From contig JADKBZ010000009.1 in NCBI GenBank assembly GCA_016714815.1, positions 248,001 to 312,000 of the forward strand: a stretch of 64,000 nucleotides of DNA, in the 5' to 3' direction. The notes beneath the pieces were generated by a model. That model made no database searches. It was not told the DNA's origin and was given only the letters and a program-made list of their open reading frames with translations. A program made the position numbers and the translations under genes. Source of the DNA: Holophagales bacterium. GTDB taxonomy: Bacteria; Acidobacteriota; Thermoanaerobaculia; UBA5066. This document shows positions 43,871-53,090 of the stretch, one piece after another. Position 1 is the stretch's first letter; each line of letters begins with the position of its first letter.

Positions 43871-45455
43871 GGGCGAGCCCGACGCTTCTCCGGGAACGGA
43901 GGGCGTCGAGCTGGCCCTGCGTCGTCTCCCTGGCGTGCCGCTCGGCGTCGCAGTCCTGAGTGGCCCGGGCGAGCCGCTCGCCGAGAGCCGCCACCTCGGC
44001 GTCGAGGCCGGTCACGCGGCCGGTGAGGGAGGCCTCGGTGTCGTAGAGGCGCTGGAGCTCGACGTCGCGCGCCCTGACGAGCGCGGACGCCTCGCCCTGG
44101 AGGCGGTCGAACGCTTCGCGGGACTCGAGCGCGTCCGCCTGCCGGCGGGAGGCCCGCCGCTGCAGGGCGAGAAGCCTCGTCCGGGCGGGTACGAGCGGCG
44201 GACTCTCCGGCGCCCGGGCGAGGATCGCCTTCTCGTAGACGGCGTCGAGCCGGGAGAGGTGCTCGGGGAACGGCATCGGCGGCTCGCCCGGGCGGGAGGC
44301 GCGGAGCTTCGCGAGGAGCCCGGGCTCGAGGGCGAGGCGCCGGAGAGCGTCCGCGAGGGCCTGCTCGTCGCCCGCGCGGACGACGAGACCGCGCCCGCCC
44401 GTGCGACCCGGCAACGCTCCGGCGTCGGAGACGACGAGGGGGAGGCCCAGGGAAAAGGCCTCGTCGAGCGTGAAGGAGTGCGATTCGTGCGCCATCGACG
44501 GGAACGCGGCGGCATCCAGCGGGAACCGGGTGAGGTCCGGGGGGTCGTAGGGGCCGTGAAAGACGACGCGACCCGGAGGCGCCGAGGCCCGCAGGGCGTT
44601 CTCGAACGCCGGGTCCGAGGCCGTGCCGAAGAGGTGCAGGACGACGCCGAGAGACTCCGGGAGGGACCTCACGGCCGCGACGAGGAGGCCCGTACCCTTC
44701 GCCGGCAGGAGGTTTCCCCAGTGGCCGAGGTCGAGGCCGGGGGAGGTGCGGGTCCTCGCGGCCGCCGCTGTCGCGGGCAGGGGATGGTCCGGAAGGGCGA
44801 CCGGAAGGACCTCGAGAGTGCCCGGGGAGAAGACGCCGAGCTCTTCCAGGAGCCGCCGCTGCGCCTCGGACGGGACGAGCGCGGCCGCCAGGATCGATCG
44901 CTCCCTCTCGAGGAAGAGCGCCCGGAGGGAAAGCTCGTCTTCGACCTCGGCGTCCGTCTCCCAGGGGTCGCGCCTCACGCACGGGGTGCAGAGCCCGGGA
45001 GATTCGGGAACGCGGCAGAAAGACAGGTCGGCCTTCAGGCGGTGGACGCGCGGACAGGAGATGGCGACGTCGTGGAGCGTGGCGACCGTCGGGATTCCCG
45101 CCGAGGCGGCGAGGGCGGCGAGGCTCGGAACGAGGCGAAGCCAGGAGTGAACGTGGAGAACCTCGGGGGCCAGCCGCCGGAGGAGCTCGAGGACGAGCTC
45201 TTCGCCGTCGGGGCGGTCGCGCAGCCGCTCGGTGTGGGGGGCGAGCCCTTCGAGGCGGAAAACGGGCAGTCCGGAAACGTCCTCCTCCGAGATGCGGACC
45301 GGGGAGGGGCCGACGTCGGAGCCGGAGAGGATGGCGGCGTCGTCTCCCCGGGCTCTCTGCGCGGACGCCAGGGCGGCGACGTAGGATTCCACCCCGCCCC
45401 GAAACTCGGGCGCGAACCCGTGGACGGCGTGCAGGACGCGCATCTCGGGCATCAT
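43839..45455 (-). CDS. GT4 glycosyltransferase with a C-terminal coiled coil
   Basis: 538 residues; the start is the ATG at 45455 or, more likely by family pattern, at 45443 (MRVLHAVHGFAPEFRGGVESYV). The acceptor domain includes HSWLRLVPSLAALAASAGIPTVATLHD and a four-Cys insert (CPRVHRLKADLSFCRVPESPG plus CTPC) that may bind metal. The donor domain has HWGNLLPAKGTGLLVAAV, FPSMAHESHSFTLDEAFSLGLPLVVSDAGALP. After residue 425 a long Arg/Ala/Glu coiled coil follows, as in length-control or scaffolding glycosyltransferases. The 5' end is divergent from the PIG-L/GT2 gene with 10 bases between. Confidence 0.87.
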   Translation of the reverse strand: MMPEMRVLHAVHGFAPEFRGGVESYVAALASAQRARGDDAAILSGSDVGPSPVRISEEDVSGLPVFRLEGLAPHTERLRDRPDGEELVLELLRRLAPEVLHVHSWLRLVPSLAALAASAGIPTVATLHDVAISCPRVHRLKADLSFCRVPESPGLCTPCVRRDPWETDAEVEDELSLRALFLERERSILAAALVPSEAQRRLLEELGVFSPGTLEVLPVALPDHPLPATAAAARTRTSPGLDLGHWGNLLPAKGTGLLVAAVRSLPESLGVVLHLFGTASDPAFENALRASAPPGRVVFHGPYDPPDLTRFPLDAAAFPSMAHESHSFTLDEAFSLGLPLVVSDAGALPGRTGGRGLVVRAGDEQALADALRRLALEPGLLAKLRASRPGEPPMPFPEHLSRLDAVYEKAILARAPESPPLVPARTRLLALQRRASRRQADALESREAFDRLQGEASALVRARDVELQRLYDTEASLTGRVTGLDAEVAALGERLARATQDCDAERHARETTQGQLDALRSRRSVGLALRLSRFLGRG

Positions 45456-45465
45456 AGCGGCCTCA

Positions 45466-47169
45466 ATGTCGACCTCTCCCGTCTTCGAGGAGTGCCTTCT
45501 CGTTCCCTACGGCGCCGCCGAAGTCCGGCCGGAGACCCTCCTCGTTCTGGCGCCGCATCCGGACGACGAGGTCTTCGGCTGCGGCGGGCTCACGGCCCTC
45601 GTGTCGGCGGCCGGGGGGCGCGTCGTTCCCGTTCTCCTCACCGACGGCGGCGCGGGCGACTTTTCGGGGTCTTCGGAGGCCGGGGCGTACGTCGCCCGGC
45701 GTCTCGCGGAGTCGACGCGTGCGGCCGGGATCCTCGGAACGGAGCCGCCCCGGCCCCTCGGGTTCCCCGACCGTTCGCTCCCGGAGCGGGGAGAGGAGCT
45801 CGTCGCGGCGCTCGTGGCGCTCTTCGCCGAGGTCCGGCCGGACGCCGTCCTCGTGCCGTCGCCCGCCGAGACGCACCCGGACCACCGGGCCGCCGCACGC
45901 GCGGCGCACCAGGCGTTCCTCCGCGCCTGGCCCGACGCGCCGGCGAGACTCGTCTTCTACGAGGTGAGCGCACCTCTCGCCCCGAACCGCCTCGTCGACG
46001 TCGATGCCGCGGCGGAGCGGAAGTCCGCCGCGATCGCCGCGTTCGCGAGCCAGCTGACGGAGAGGCCCTTCGACGCGCTCGTCGACGGGATCAGCGCCTA
46101 TCGGGCGATGACGCTTCCGGCGGGGATCTCGAGGGCGGAGGCCTTCCTCGAGCTGACGCGCGAGGAGGCTGTCGCCCTGCCGTGGGCGGCTCTCTGCCGG
46201 CGGGCCGGACCCGAGCGGCCCGACGCTTTCGTCCCCGCCGTCCGGATCTCCGTCGTCATCCCGACGTTCGATCGACTCGCAGATCTGACGCGAACCCTCG
46301 CCGCCCTCGAAGAGGAGCGGGCCGGGCTTTCTTTCGGCGTCGAGATCGTCGTCGTCGACGACGGCTCCCGGGACGGAACGGGCCGCTACCTCCCGGAATG
46401 GGCCGGGCGGACCTCCCGCGCGAAGGTGCTCTCCCAGGCGAACGCCGGCCCGGCGCGCGCACGCAACCGCGGGGCTGCGGCCGCGACGGGGGAGATCGTC
46501 CTCTTTCTCGGAGACGACACCGTCCCGGAGCCCCAGTTCCTCTCCGTCCACGAGAGGGCCCACCGCCTCGGCGGTCCCGGCCCTGTCGCCGTCCTCGGCT
46601 ACACGACGTGGGACGAGGAGCGGATGCGCGTCACGCCTTTCCTCACGCACCTCAACGAGAACGGCACGCAGTTCGGCTACTCGATCATTCCCGACCCGGA
46701 CGATGTCCCGTTCAACTTCTTCTACACGTCGAACGTCTCGCTCCCCCGCGGGACGTTCCTCTCGCTCGGGGGCTTCGACGAGGAGTTTCCCCACGCGGCG
46801 TGGGAGGACGTCGAGTTCGCCTACCGCGCCACGCGGGGGACCCCGGCGCTTCGGATGGTCTACCGGCCCGCGGCGCGAACCCGCCACCACCATCCGACGA
46901 CCCTGCCCTCCTTCCGGCGACGGCAGCGGAAGGCGGGCGAGGCGGCGGCGACCTTCGCGCGAAAGCACCCGGAGCTGGCGCACTGGCTCGGTTTCGAGGA
47001 GGCGGCACGGGTCGGGGCGGGGCGCCGGCCGTTCCGCCTCGTCCTGGCGGAGCTCGCCATTCGCCTCCTGGACCCGCTCGGAGTTCCCTTGCCGGGCTCG
47101 ACGTACGACCGGGTCCTCCGATGGGACTACCTGCAGGGGGCCCGGGCCCCGGCCGCGCCGGCCTCCTGA
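45466..47169 (+). CDS. PIG-L deacetylase fused to a GT2 glycosyltransferase
   Basis: 567 residues. Residues 1-225 are a PIG-L/LmbE zinc deacetylase: LVLAPHPDDEVFGCGG gives the metal-binding His-Asp-Asp, and SPAETHPDHRAAARAAH gives the second metal His. From about 260 a GT2 domain follows: ISVVIPTFDRLADLTRTLAAL, VVVDDGSRDGTGRYL, FLGDDTVPEPQFL (DDT metal site) and NVSLPRGTFLSLGGFDEEF with AAWEDVEFAYRA. The two active sites suggest N-deacetylation of an amino sugar and its transfer or modification by one polypeptide. All key residues of both halves are present. Confidence 0.88.
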   Translation: MSTSPVFEECLLVPYGAAEVRPETLLVLAPHPDDEVFGCGGLTALVSAAGGRVVPVLLTDGGAGDFSGSSEAGAYVARRLAESTRAAGILGTEPPRPLGFPDRSLPERGEELVAALVALFAEVRPDAVLVPSPAETHPDHRAAARAAHQAFLRAWPDAPARLVFYEVSAPLAPNRLVDVDAAAERKSAAIAAFASQLTERPFDALVDGISAYRAMTLPAGISRAEAFLELTREEAVALPWAALCRRAGPERPDAFVPAVRISVVIPTFDRLADLTRTLAALEEERAGLSFGVEIVVVDDGSRDGTGRYLPEWAGRTSRAKVLSQANAGPARARNRGAAAATGEIVLFLGDDTVPEPQFLSVHERAHRLGGPGPVAVLGYTTWDEERMRVTPFLTHLNENGTQFGYSIIPDPDDVPFNFFYTSNVSLPRGTFLSLGGFDEEFPHAAWEDVEFAYRATRGTPALRMVYRPAARTRHHHPTTLPSFRRRQRKAGEAAATFARKHPELAHWLGFEEAARVGAGRRPFRLVLAELAIRLLDPLGVPLPGSTYDRVLRWDYLQGARAPAAPAS

Positions 47170-47278
47170 TCCGTCCCGCCCCGAGGACGGGCCGATCCCG
47201 GCAGAAGGATTGCAAGTACCGTCGCGGGTGACCCGGCGACCTCTCCCGAGGGCGCCGACGGTCCACACGGAGGCCGCG

Positions 47279-48697
47279 ATGTCAGAGAACCTCATTCCTT
47301 CCGTTCCGGGTCGCCGAAATATCCGTCGGTCGGCCAGCGCCGTGCGGACCCTGCTCGTCGCCGGTGGTCTCGTGCTCCTCTCCTTCCCGGTAGACGCCGG
47401 AGGAAACCGGGGAGGGGGCGGGGTCTCCGCGCGCGGCGGATCGGGAGGAGGCGGCTCGCACTCCACCGGCTCGCGGAGCTCGTCGGGGGGCGGCAGGTCG
47501 TCCACGTCGGCCGCGCCGCGAGCCACCTCTTCCGGGGGGAGAAGCGGGTCCGCCTCGTCGGGCTCTTCCTCCCATTCGGTCCGAAGCTCTTCCGGCGACC
47601 GGTCCCATCCCTCGTCCGGCTACCGGCCGAGCTCCGGACCCCGGACCTTCACCTCGACCGGGGTGCGGGGCGGGCAGGGTGGACCTCCGCCCGGCGGCGG
47701 TTCCGGAGGCGGGAACCACGGCGGCGCCTATCCCGGAGGCCATCCGGGCGGCGGTCACTCCGGCGGCGGTCGTTACGGAGGCGGCTACTACGGCGGCCAC
47801 CGCGGCTGGTACTGCCCGCCCACCTACTACGCGGGCTCGTCCTGGCTCTGGGGTGGCCCGTGGGACTGGTGGTGGGGCTGGGGGTCGGGCTGGGGCGGAG
47901 GCTGGGGCCCGTACGGAGGGGGTGTCTACGTCATCAACGACGTCGCCGGCGTCCCCGCGGCGAACCTGTACGCGCGGGTCGACACCGACGTGAGCCCGGA
48001 GGCCGCCGAGGTCTACCTCGACGCGACTCTCATCGGCCAGGCGGACGACTTCGACGGCTATCCCGACTATCTCTACCTCGCGGCGGGCAAATACCGCCTC
48101 GAGTTCCGCCACCCGTCCTACGAGACGGTCGTCAAGGAGATCGACGTCCAGCCGGGCCAGGCGATCGCGATCAACGACGAGATGAAGCTCCTCGCGGGAC
48201 TGAAGAAGCTTCAGGTCGTCGATCCGGAGCGCCACGGGACGCCCCTCGGTCGCGTCTTCGGAAAGCCCGAGGCGGCCCGCAGCGCGGGCGTCACGGGCCG
48301 CACGGGACGCTTCGAGGTGACGGGTGAGCCCGACTCCCTGCGCCTCGACGAGGCCGGCGAGATCGAGGAGATCGACGAGGACGTCCTGCCGCCGAAGCGG
48401 CCGGCGCCGCCCGCCGCGCCCGAGGCGTGGCGCGCACCGGATGCGATGCCGGGCGACGTCGCCCCCGCCTCGCAGGGACGGCTCCGCTTCGACGTCGAGC
48501 CGGACGACGCGGCGGTCTACGTGGACGACCGCTACGTCGGCACCGCCGAAGAGCTCGGCGGGCTCCGGCGCGGTCTCCGGGTGAAACCCGGGAAACACAC
48601 CGTGACCGTGGTCCGCCCCGGATACGCATCGAAAACGGTGGACGTCGAGTCGAAGCCCGGAGCCGCCGTCGACGTCGTCGTCGAGCTGGAAAAGTAA
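47279..48697 (+). CDS. Secreted Gly/Ser/Trp-rich protein with PEGA domains
   Basis: 472 residues, ATG with GGAGG upstream. A signal peptide (LLVAGGLVLLSFPVDA) is followed by a long Ser/Gly-rich disordered stretch (40-150), a Gly/Tyr/His/Trp region (150-230) with SSWLWGGPWDWWWGWGSGW, then a first PEGA domain (about 245-310, AEVYLDATLIGQADDFDGYPDYLYLAAGKYRLEFRHPSYE) and a second at the C-terminus (about 400-470, GRLRFDVEPDDAAVYVDDRYVG). PEGA domains sit on surface or S-layer-associated proteins. The Trp-rich block may contact membrane lipids or glycan. It is followed by a good terminator. Confidence 0.8.
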   Translation: MSENLIPSVPGRRNIRRSASAVRTLLVAGGLVLLSFPVDAGGNRGGGGVSARGGSGGGGSHSTGSRSSSGGGRSSTSAAPRATSSGGRSGSASSGSSSHSVRSSSGDRSHPSSGYRPSSGPRTFTSTGVRGGQGGPPPGGGSGGGNHGGAYPGGHPGGGHSGGGRYGGGYYGGHRGWYCPPTYYAGSSWLWGGPWDWWWGWGSGWGGGWGPYGGGVYVINDVAGVPAANLYARVDTDVSPEAAEVYLDATLIGQADDFDGYPDYLYLAAGKYRLEFRHPSYETVVKEIDVQPGQAIAINDEMKLLAGLKKLQVVDPERHGTPLGRVFGKPEAARSAGVTGRTGRFEVTGEPDSLRLDEAGEIEEIDEDVLPPKRPAPPAAPEAWRAPDAMPGDVAPASQGRLRFDVEPDDAAVYVDDRYVGTAEELGGLRRGLRVKPGKHTVTVVRPGYASKTVDVESKPGAAVDVVVELEK

Positions 48698-48718
48698 CCT
48701 CCCGCCGGTAACGGCACC

Positions 48719-48765
48719 GGGCGGGCGCGCGTCTCTCTCCTCGCGCCCCGCCCGTTCCCTTTTTC
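48719..48765 (+). terminator. Intrinsic terminator of the PEGA-protein gene
   Basis: GGGCGGGCGCG pairs with CGCGCCCCGCCC (one bulge) across a 10-base loop, followed by GTTCCCTTTTT. Stem plus T-run make this the clearest intrinsic terminator in the window. Confidence 0.8.
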
Positions 48766-48770
48766 CGGAG

Positions 48771-48794
48771 GATCAGAGGATCAGAGGATCAGAG
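48771..48794. repeat. Three tandem copies of GATCAGAG
   Basis: An 8-base unit is repeated exactly three times, and the last copy runs into the stop codon of holB. No function is apparent. It may be replication slippage. Confidence 0.8.
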
Positions 48795-49748
48795 GGAGAG
48801 GAGCGAGAGGGCGAAGGCTTCGGCCGCCAGGCGGGGATTCCGGCGCGAGTCGGGAAGGTCGGCGGCCTCGAGGAGAGCTCGGCTCGCGGCGTCGAGGAGG
48901 AGGCCGGTCCCCGCCTCGGAGAGGCGCGCCAGGTCCCGGTAGCGCTCGGCGTGGAGGACCGTCCGGCCCGCCGGGTCCGTTCCCGCGGCGACGGCGTCCC
49001 TGAGGATCCGGGCGAGGAGGCCGAAGCGATCGGCGGTCGCCGCGGCGTCCTCCGCGGCGAGCCTCCCGGCCAGAACGAGGGCCCAGCCCGTCGATCCCGA
49101 GAGGAAGAGCCCCGAGGCGGCCTCGAGGAGCCCGTCCCGCGTGGCGCGCTCGGCGGGGAGGTCGAGGTCGACGGCTTCTTCCTCTCCGGCGGGGCGGAAG
49201 GCGGCGCGCGCGGCGGCCTCCTCGGGAGACATCCCGCGGGAGACGAGGGAGGCGAGGAGGGCCTCGCGCGTCGGGGAGGGGAGCCGCCGGAGGACGAGGC
49301 GGGAGAGGATCGTCGGGGGGAGGAGGCGCGGGCGCGCCGCCGTCAGGACGAACCGGGCGCGGGACGGGGGCTCCTCGAGGACCTTCAGGAGCGCGCTGAA
49401 GGCCGCGGCCTCCGTCTTGTCGACGTCGAGGAGGACGAGGACCCGCCGGGCGGCCTCGTACGGGTTCCGGAAGGCGTCGGAGGCGAGGGCCCTCACCAGC
49501 GCCGTCGGGATCGTGGTTTCCTTCGAGCCCGAGGACTCGTCGAACGGGGGTGTGTTCGAGCGGCGGCTCGCCTCGGGGGCCGCGACGAGGAGGTCGGGGT
49601 GCTCCTTCCGGGCGACCCTGCGGCAGTCGTTGCAGGCCGCGCTCCGGTCGCCGCTCCGGCAGAGGAGCCCGGCCGCGACGTCGAGCGCCTCGGCTTCGAG
49701 GCGCCGGGATCCGCGCCCGGTCAGGAGGAGGACGGGGATGTCGGTCAT
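48789..49748 (-). CDS. holB: DNA polymerase III delta-prime subunit
   Basis: 319 residues. A clamp-loader AAA+ scaffold: an N-terminal LLLTGRGSRRLEAEALDVA (degenerate P-loop), a zinc-module-like cluster (LLCRSGDRSAACNDCRRVARKEHPDL), a VLVLLDVDKTEAAAFSALLKVLEEPPSRARFVLTA segment equivalent to sensor and SRC-like regions, and PPTILSRLVLRRL. Residues 190-319 form the collar helices. It hands the sliding clamp to DNA with gamma/tau and delta. The start overlaps the tmk stop (ATGA), and the tmk-holB order is a common bacterial arrangement. Confidence 0.88.
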   Translation of the reverse strand: MTDIPVLLLTGRGSRRLEAEALDVAAGLLCRSGDRSAACNDCRRVARKEHPDLLVAAPEASRRSNTPPFDESSGSKETTIPTALVRALASDAFRNPYEAARRVLVLLDVDKTEAAAFSALLKVLEEPPSRARFVLTAARPRLLPPTILSRLVLRRLPSPTREALLASLVSRGMSPEEAAARAAFRPAGEEEAVDLDLPAERATRDGLLEAASGLFLSGSTGWALVLAGRLAAEDAAATADRFGLLARILRDAVAAGTDPAGRTVLHAERYRDLARLSEAGTGLLLDAASRALLEAADLPDSRRNPRLAAEAFALSLLSL

Positions 49749-50398
49749 CGGGCCTTCAGGAAGGCGTCGAAGTCGGCGTAGAGGAGCGCGGCGAGCTCGT
49801 CCGGCCGCTTTCTCGCGTCGAGGACGCAGAAGCGTTCCGGCTCGCGGGCCGCCCGGGCCAGGTAGGCCGCGCGGACGCGGCGGTGGAACGCGAGCTCCTC
49901 GCGCTCGATCCGGTCCATGCCGCTGCGGGAGGCCGTCACCCGGGCCAGGCCCGTCTCGGGGGGGCAGTCGAAGAGATAGGTCCGGTCGGGCTCCCGCCCG
50001 CAGAATCGCTCGTGGAGGAGGTCGACGAGCTCCTCGCCGATCCGGCGCCCCGCGCCCTGGTAGGCGCGCGAGGCGTCCGTGTAGCGGTCGCAGAGGACGA
50101 TCGTCCCGGCGGCGAGGGCGGGCTCGATCGACTCCGTCAGGTGCTGCCTCCGGTCGGCGAACATCAGGAGGAGCTCGGCCCGCGGGTCGAGCACGCCTGC
50201 GTGGAGGAGGAGCCGGCGCAGCCGCCTGCCCGTCGGCGTGCCGCCGGGCTGGCGGGTCACGAGGAGGGGAACGCCGAGACGGCGCAGCCGCCGGGCGAGG
50301 AGCCGGAGCTGGGTCGTCTTGCCGGAACCCTCGATCCCTTCGAAGGTGACGAAGGGGCCTTTGAGCCTTCGGATCCTCACGAGGCGCGATTCTCGCAT
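49745..50398 (-). CDS. tmk: Thymidylate kinase
   Basis: 217 residues from the ATG at 50398; a GTG six codons later (VRIRRLKGP) is an alternative. P-loop FEGIEGSGKTTQ, then the DR motif LCDRYTDASRAYQGAGR and a LID region (ETGLARVTASRSGMDRIE). It phosphorylates dTMP to dTDP for DNA synthesis. It overlaps holB by 4 bases and is divergent from the PDZ/SpoIIE gene, sharing a 90-base promoter region. Confidence 0.92.
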   Translation of the reverse strand: MRESRLVRIRRLKGPFVTFEGIEGSGKTTQLRLLARRLRRLGVPLLVTRQPGGTPTGRRLRRLLLHAGVLDPRAELLLMFADRRQHLTESIEPALAAGTIVLCDRYTDASRAYQGAGRRIGEELVDLLHERFCGREPDRTYLFDCPPETGLARVTASRSGMDRIEREELAFHRRVRAAYLARAAREPERFCVLDARKRPDELAALLYADFDAFLKAR

Positions 50399-50440
50399 GC
50401 AGGGAGTGGACCCTCCCGGAACCGGCCAGCCCGGCCTCCG

Positions 50441-50446
50441 TATACT
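50441..50446 (+). promoter_or_regulatory. -10-like TATACT box before the PDZ/SpoIIE gene
   Basis: CCGTATACTGATG lies 43 bases before the GTG start at 50489, in the only A/T-containing part of the divergent tmk gap. No good -35 is seen. Confidence 0.35.
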
Positions 50447-50488
50447 GATGCGACTTCCCGATCTGCTGCAGAACGAGAGAAACAGGAC

Positions 50489-53059
50489 GTGACCTCCGCC
50501 CCCCCCGCAGCCCGCCGGAGGGCCATCGTCCTCTTCGGGGCTCTCGGTGCGCTCATCGCGCTCATGTCGGTGGCCGACATGTTCCTCCCGAAGGCGTGGG
50601 ACGGGGTCGTCCCCGACCCTTACGCCGAGGGAGGGATCCACGTGCGAGCCGTCGTCCCCGGGGGGCCGGCGGCGGTGGCCGGCGTCCGGCCCGGCGACAC
50701 CCTCCTCGGCATCGGGCAGCGAATGCTGAACACCCCCGCCGAGGCGGCCTCGGAGCTCGGACGTCACGCCTCGACGGATACCGTCTCGTACCTCGTCAAG
50801 CGGGGGGAGCAGGTCCTGGAGCTCCAGCTCGTCCTCTCGCCCTACCGGCTCGGCTCCGCGGCCTACGTCTACTACGCCCTTCTCGGCGCGCTCTTCTTCG
50901 GGCTCGGTCTCTTCGTCTACTCCCGCAGCGCCGGGGATGCCGCGGCGGAGGTCTTCTTCCTCCTCTGCGTCCTCTTCATGCTCTTCTTCGTCTGCCGGCT
51001 GCGGCCCTCGAGCTACTACTGGATCGACTGGTTCGTCCAGGTGGCCGGCACGCTCGCGCTCTTCCTCCTCGGCGCGGTCTTCCTCCACTTCTTCCTCCTC
51101 TTCCCGCACCGGAAGGTCTTCCGCTTCGCGGACCCGCGCCCGGGGGAGGAGGCCCCGGCGGCGCCACTCGTCCTCATCCAGCGGTTCCTCAACGGGTCGC
51201 CGGCCCTCTTCGTCTTCCTCTACACGCTCCCGCCCGCCTTCTACGCCCTCCAGATGGCGGTGCTCCGCCGGACCGGGGACCGTTCCGGCCTCGTCTACGG
51301 GGCCCCCCGGGCGAACTGGATCCTCCTCGCCGACTACCTCGTCCTCGGCCTCCTCGCCCTCGCGCACTCCTGGTGGACGGCCCGCGAGAAGACGACCCGC
51401 CGCCCCATCCTCGTTCTCCTCCTCGGAACGCTCGGGGGGATCGTCCCGTTCGTCCTCTTCGCGGTCTACTTCCCGTCGCTCTTCCGCGACGAGAGGTACC
51501 TGGCGTGGGGCGTGGTGCCGATGGCCCTCGTGCCGCTCACGTTCGCCTACTCGATCGTGAGGTTCCGGCTCTTCGACGTGCAGCTCATCGTCGGCAAGTC
51601 GATCGTCTACGCGATCCTGACGGCGATCGTCACCGGCCTCTACGCGCTGGCGGTCGTCACCGGGAACGCCCTCGTCTCCTCGCAGGCCCTCTTCTCCTCG
51701 CCCCTCTTCGCCTTCGCGTTCGGCCTCGCGGTCGTCCTCCTTTTCGATCCGCTCCGGCGGCGGATGCAGGCGATCGTCGACCGGGTCTTCTTCCGCGACC
51801 GGGCCGACTTCCAGGCCGCCTTCCTCGACATGAGCCGCCAGGTCGTCGCCCAGCTCGACCGGGGCAAGATGCAGCAGCTCCTGACCGAGCGGACGGCCGA
51901 CCTCCTGCGCCTGACCCGCCTCGACCTCCTGACTCCGCGGCCCGAGGACGGTGCCCTCTCCGACCCGAGGCGGGGCGAGGAGGCCCTTCCGGTCGGCGCG
52001 GCGCTCGGCCGCATGCTCGCCGAGCGGGACACCCCGGTCGTCCTTCGCGACCTCGATCCGGCGAGCCTCGACCCGGCCTCGCGGAGCTTCCTGAAGGCGC
52101 AGCTCGGAAGGGGCGTGCGGCTCCTCGTTCCCGTCGCCACGCGCGGACGGCTCCTGGGGGTCCTCGCGGCCGGGGCGAAGAAGTCGGAGGAGGAGTTCCA
52201 CCGGGAGGACCTCGACCACCTCGCGACGATCGCCAACCAGGGGGCCCTCGGCCTCGAGGTGGCGGCGCTCCACGAGCAGCTGACGCGACGGGCCGAGGTC
52301 GAGCGCGACCTCGAGATCGCCCGCGACATCCAGATGAGCCTCTTCCCCCGCGAGCTGCCGAAGATCGCGGGAATCGAGCTCTACGGCGTCAGCATCCCGG
52401 CCAAGGTCGTCGGCGGCGACTTCTACGACTTCCTAGCCGTAGACGGCGGGTTCGACGGGCGCGTCGCTCTCGTCGTGGGCGACGTCTCGGGCAAGTCGAT
52501 TCCCGCCTCGCTCCTGATGGTCGCCGCCAAGGAGATCGTCTACGCCCGGGCCATGCAGGACCCGGAGCCGTCGACGGTCTTCCGCGAGTCGAACCGGCGG
52601 ATCTACGAGATCAAGCGGAGGATGTTCGTCTCGCTCGGGTACTTCCTCTACGACCCGGTCGAGCTGACCCTTCACTACTCCGTCGGCGGGCAGCCGTCTC
52701 CCCTCGTCGTCCGCGGAGGCGAGGTGACGGAGCTGCCTCATCCCGTCAGCCGCCTTCCCCTCGGCGCGCTCAAGGACACGACCTACGACGCGAAGACCTT
52801 CTGGCTCCGGCGGGGCGACCTCCTCCTCTTCTACACCGACGGCCTGAACGAGGCGATGTCGGTGGAGAGCGCCTTCTTCGGTGACGACCGGCTGAAGGCG
52901 TCCCTCGTGCGCCATTCCGGCGCGCCCCTCCCCGAGATGGCCGAAGAGATCCTGGAAGACATCCGTCAGTTCACCTTCGGGGCCGAGCAGTCCGACGACG
53001 CGACCTTCGTCCTGATGAGGGTCACGGGGGCGAAACCCGCCGGGACCGCAGTCGTATAG
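50489..53059 (+). CDS. PDZ - seven-helix - GAF - SpoIIE membrane phosphatase
   Basis: 856 residues, GTG start. A membrane anchor (about 12-30) is followed by a PDZ domain (45-115, VRAVVPGGPAAVAGVRPGDTLLGIG), then about eight helices (125-430), a GAF domain (450-590) and a SpoIIE/PP2C domain (600-850). The phosphatase metal residues are present: VVGGDFYDFL, VVGDVSGKSIPASLL, LLLFYTDGLNEAM and QSDDATFVLM. It probably dephosphorylates a STAS antagonist in response to an envelope signal. The partner-switching genes at 56476-59007 supply candidates. The TPR and activator genes follow on the same strand. Confidence 0.9.
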   Translation: MTSAPPAARRRAIVLFGALGALIALMSVADMFLPKAWDGVVPDPYAEGGIHVRAVVPGGPAAVAGVRPGDTLLGIGQRMLNTPAEAASELGRHASTDTVSYLVKRGEQVLELQLVLSPYRLGSAAYVYYALLGALFFGLGLFVYSRSAGDAAAEVFFLLCVLFMLFFVCRLRPSSYYWIDWFVQVAGTLALFLLGAVFLHFFLLFPHRKVFRFADPRPGEEAPAAPLVLIQRFLNGSPALFVFLYTLPPAFYALQMAVLRRTGDRSGLVYGAPRANWILLADYLVLGLLALAHSWWTAREKTTRRPILVLLLGTLGGIVPFVLFAVYFPSLFRDERYLAWGVVPMALVPLTFAYSIVRFRLFDVQLIVGKSIVYAILTAIVTGLYALAVVTGNALVSSQALFSSPLFAFAFGLAVVLLFDPLRRRMQAIVDRVFFRDRADFQAAFLDMSRQVVAQLDRGKMQQLLTERTADLLRLTRLDLLTPRPEDGALSDPRRGEEALPVGAALGRMLAERDTPVVLRDLDPASLDPASRSFLKAQLGRGVRLLVPVATRGRLLGVLAAGAKKSEEEFHREDLDHLATIANQGALGLEVAALHEQLTRRAEVERDLEIARDIQMSLFPRELPKIAGIELYGVSIPAKVVGGDFYDFLAVDGGFDGRVALVVGDVSGKSIPASLLMVAAKEIVYARAMQDPEPSTVFRESNRRIYEIKRRMFVSLGYFLYDPVELTLHYSVGGQPSPLVVRGGEVTELPHPVSRLPLGALKDTTYDAKTFWLRRGDLLLFYTDGLNEAMSVESAFFGDDRLKASLVRHSGAPLPEMAEEILEDIRQFTFGAEQSDDATFVLMRVTGAKPAGTAVV

Positions 53060-53064
53060 TTTTT

Positions 53065-53081
53065 CGGGCCCCTTCGGCCCG
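53065..53081 (+). terminator. Short hairpin between the phosphatase and TPR genes
   Basis: CGGGCC/GGCCCG with loop CCTTC, just after the stop and preceded by TTTTT. It lacks a 3' T-run, so it is a weak terminator on the plus strand or a processing hairpin. TATAGT at 53055-53060 could be a -10 for the TPR gene. Confidence 0.35.
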
Positions 53082-53090
53082 GGAAGGCAC

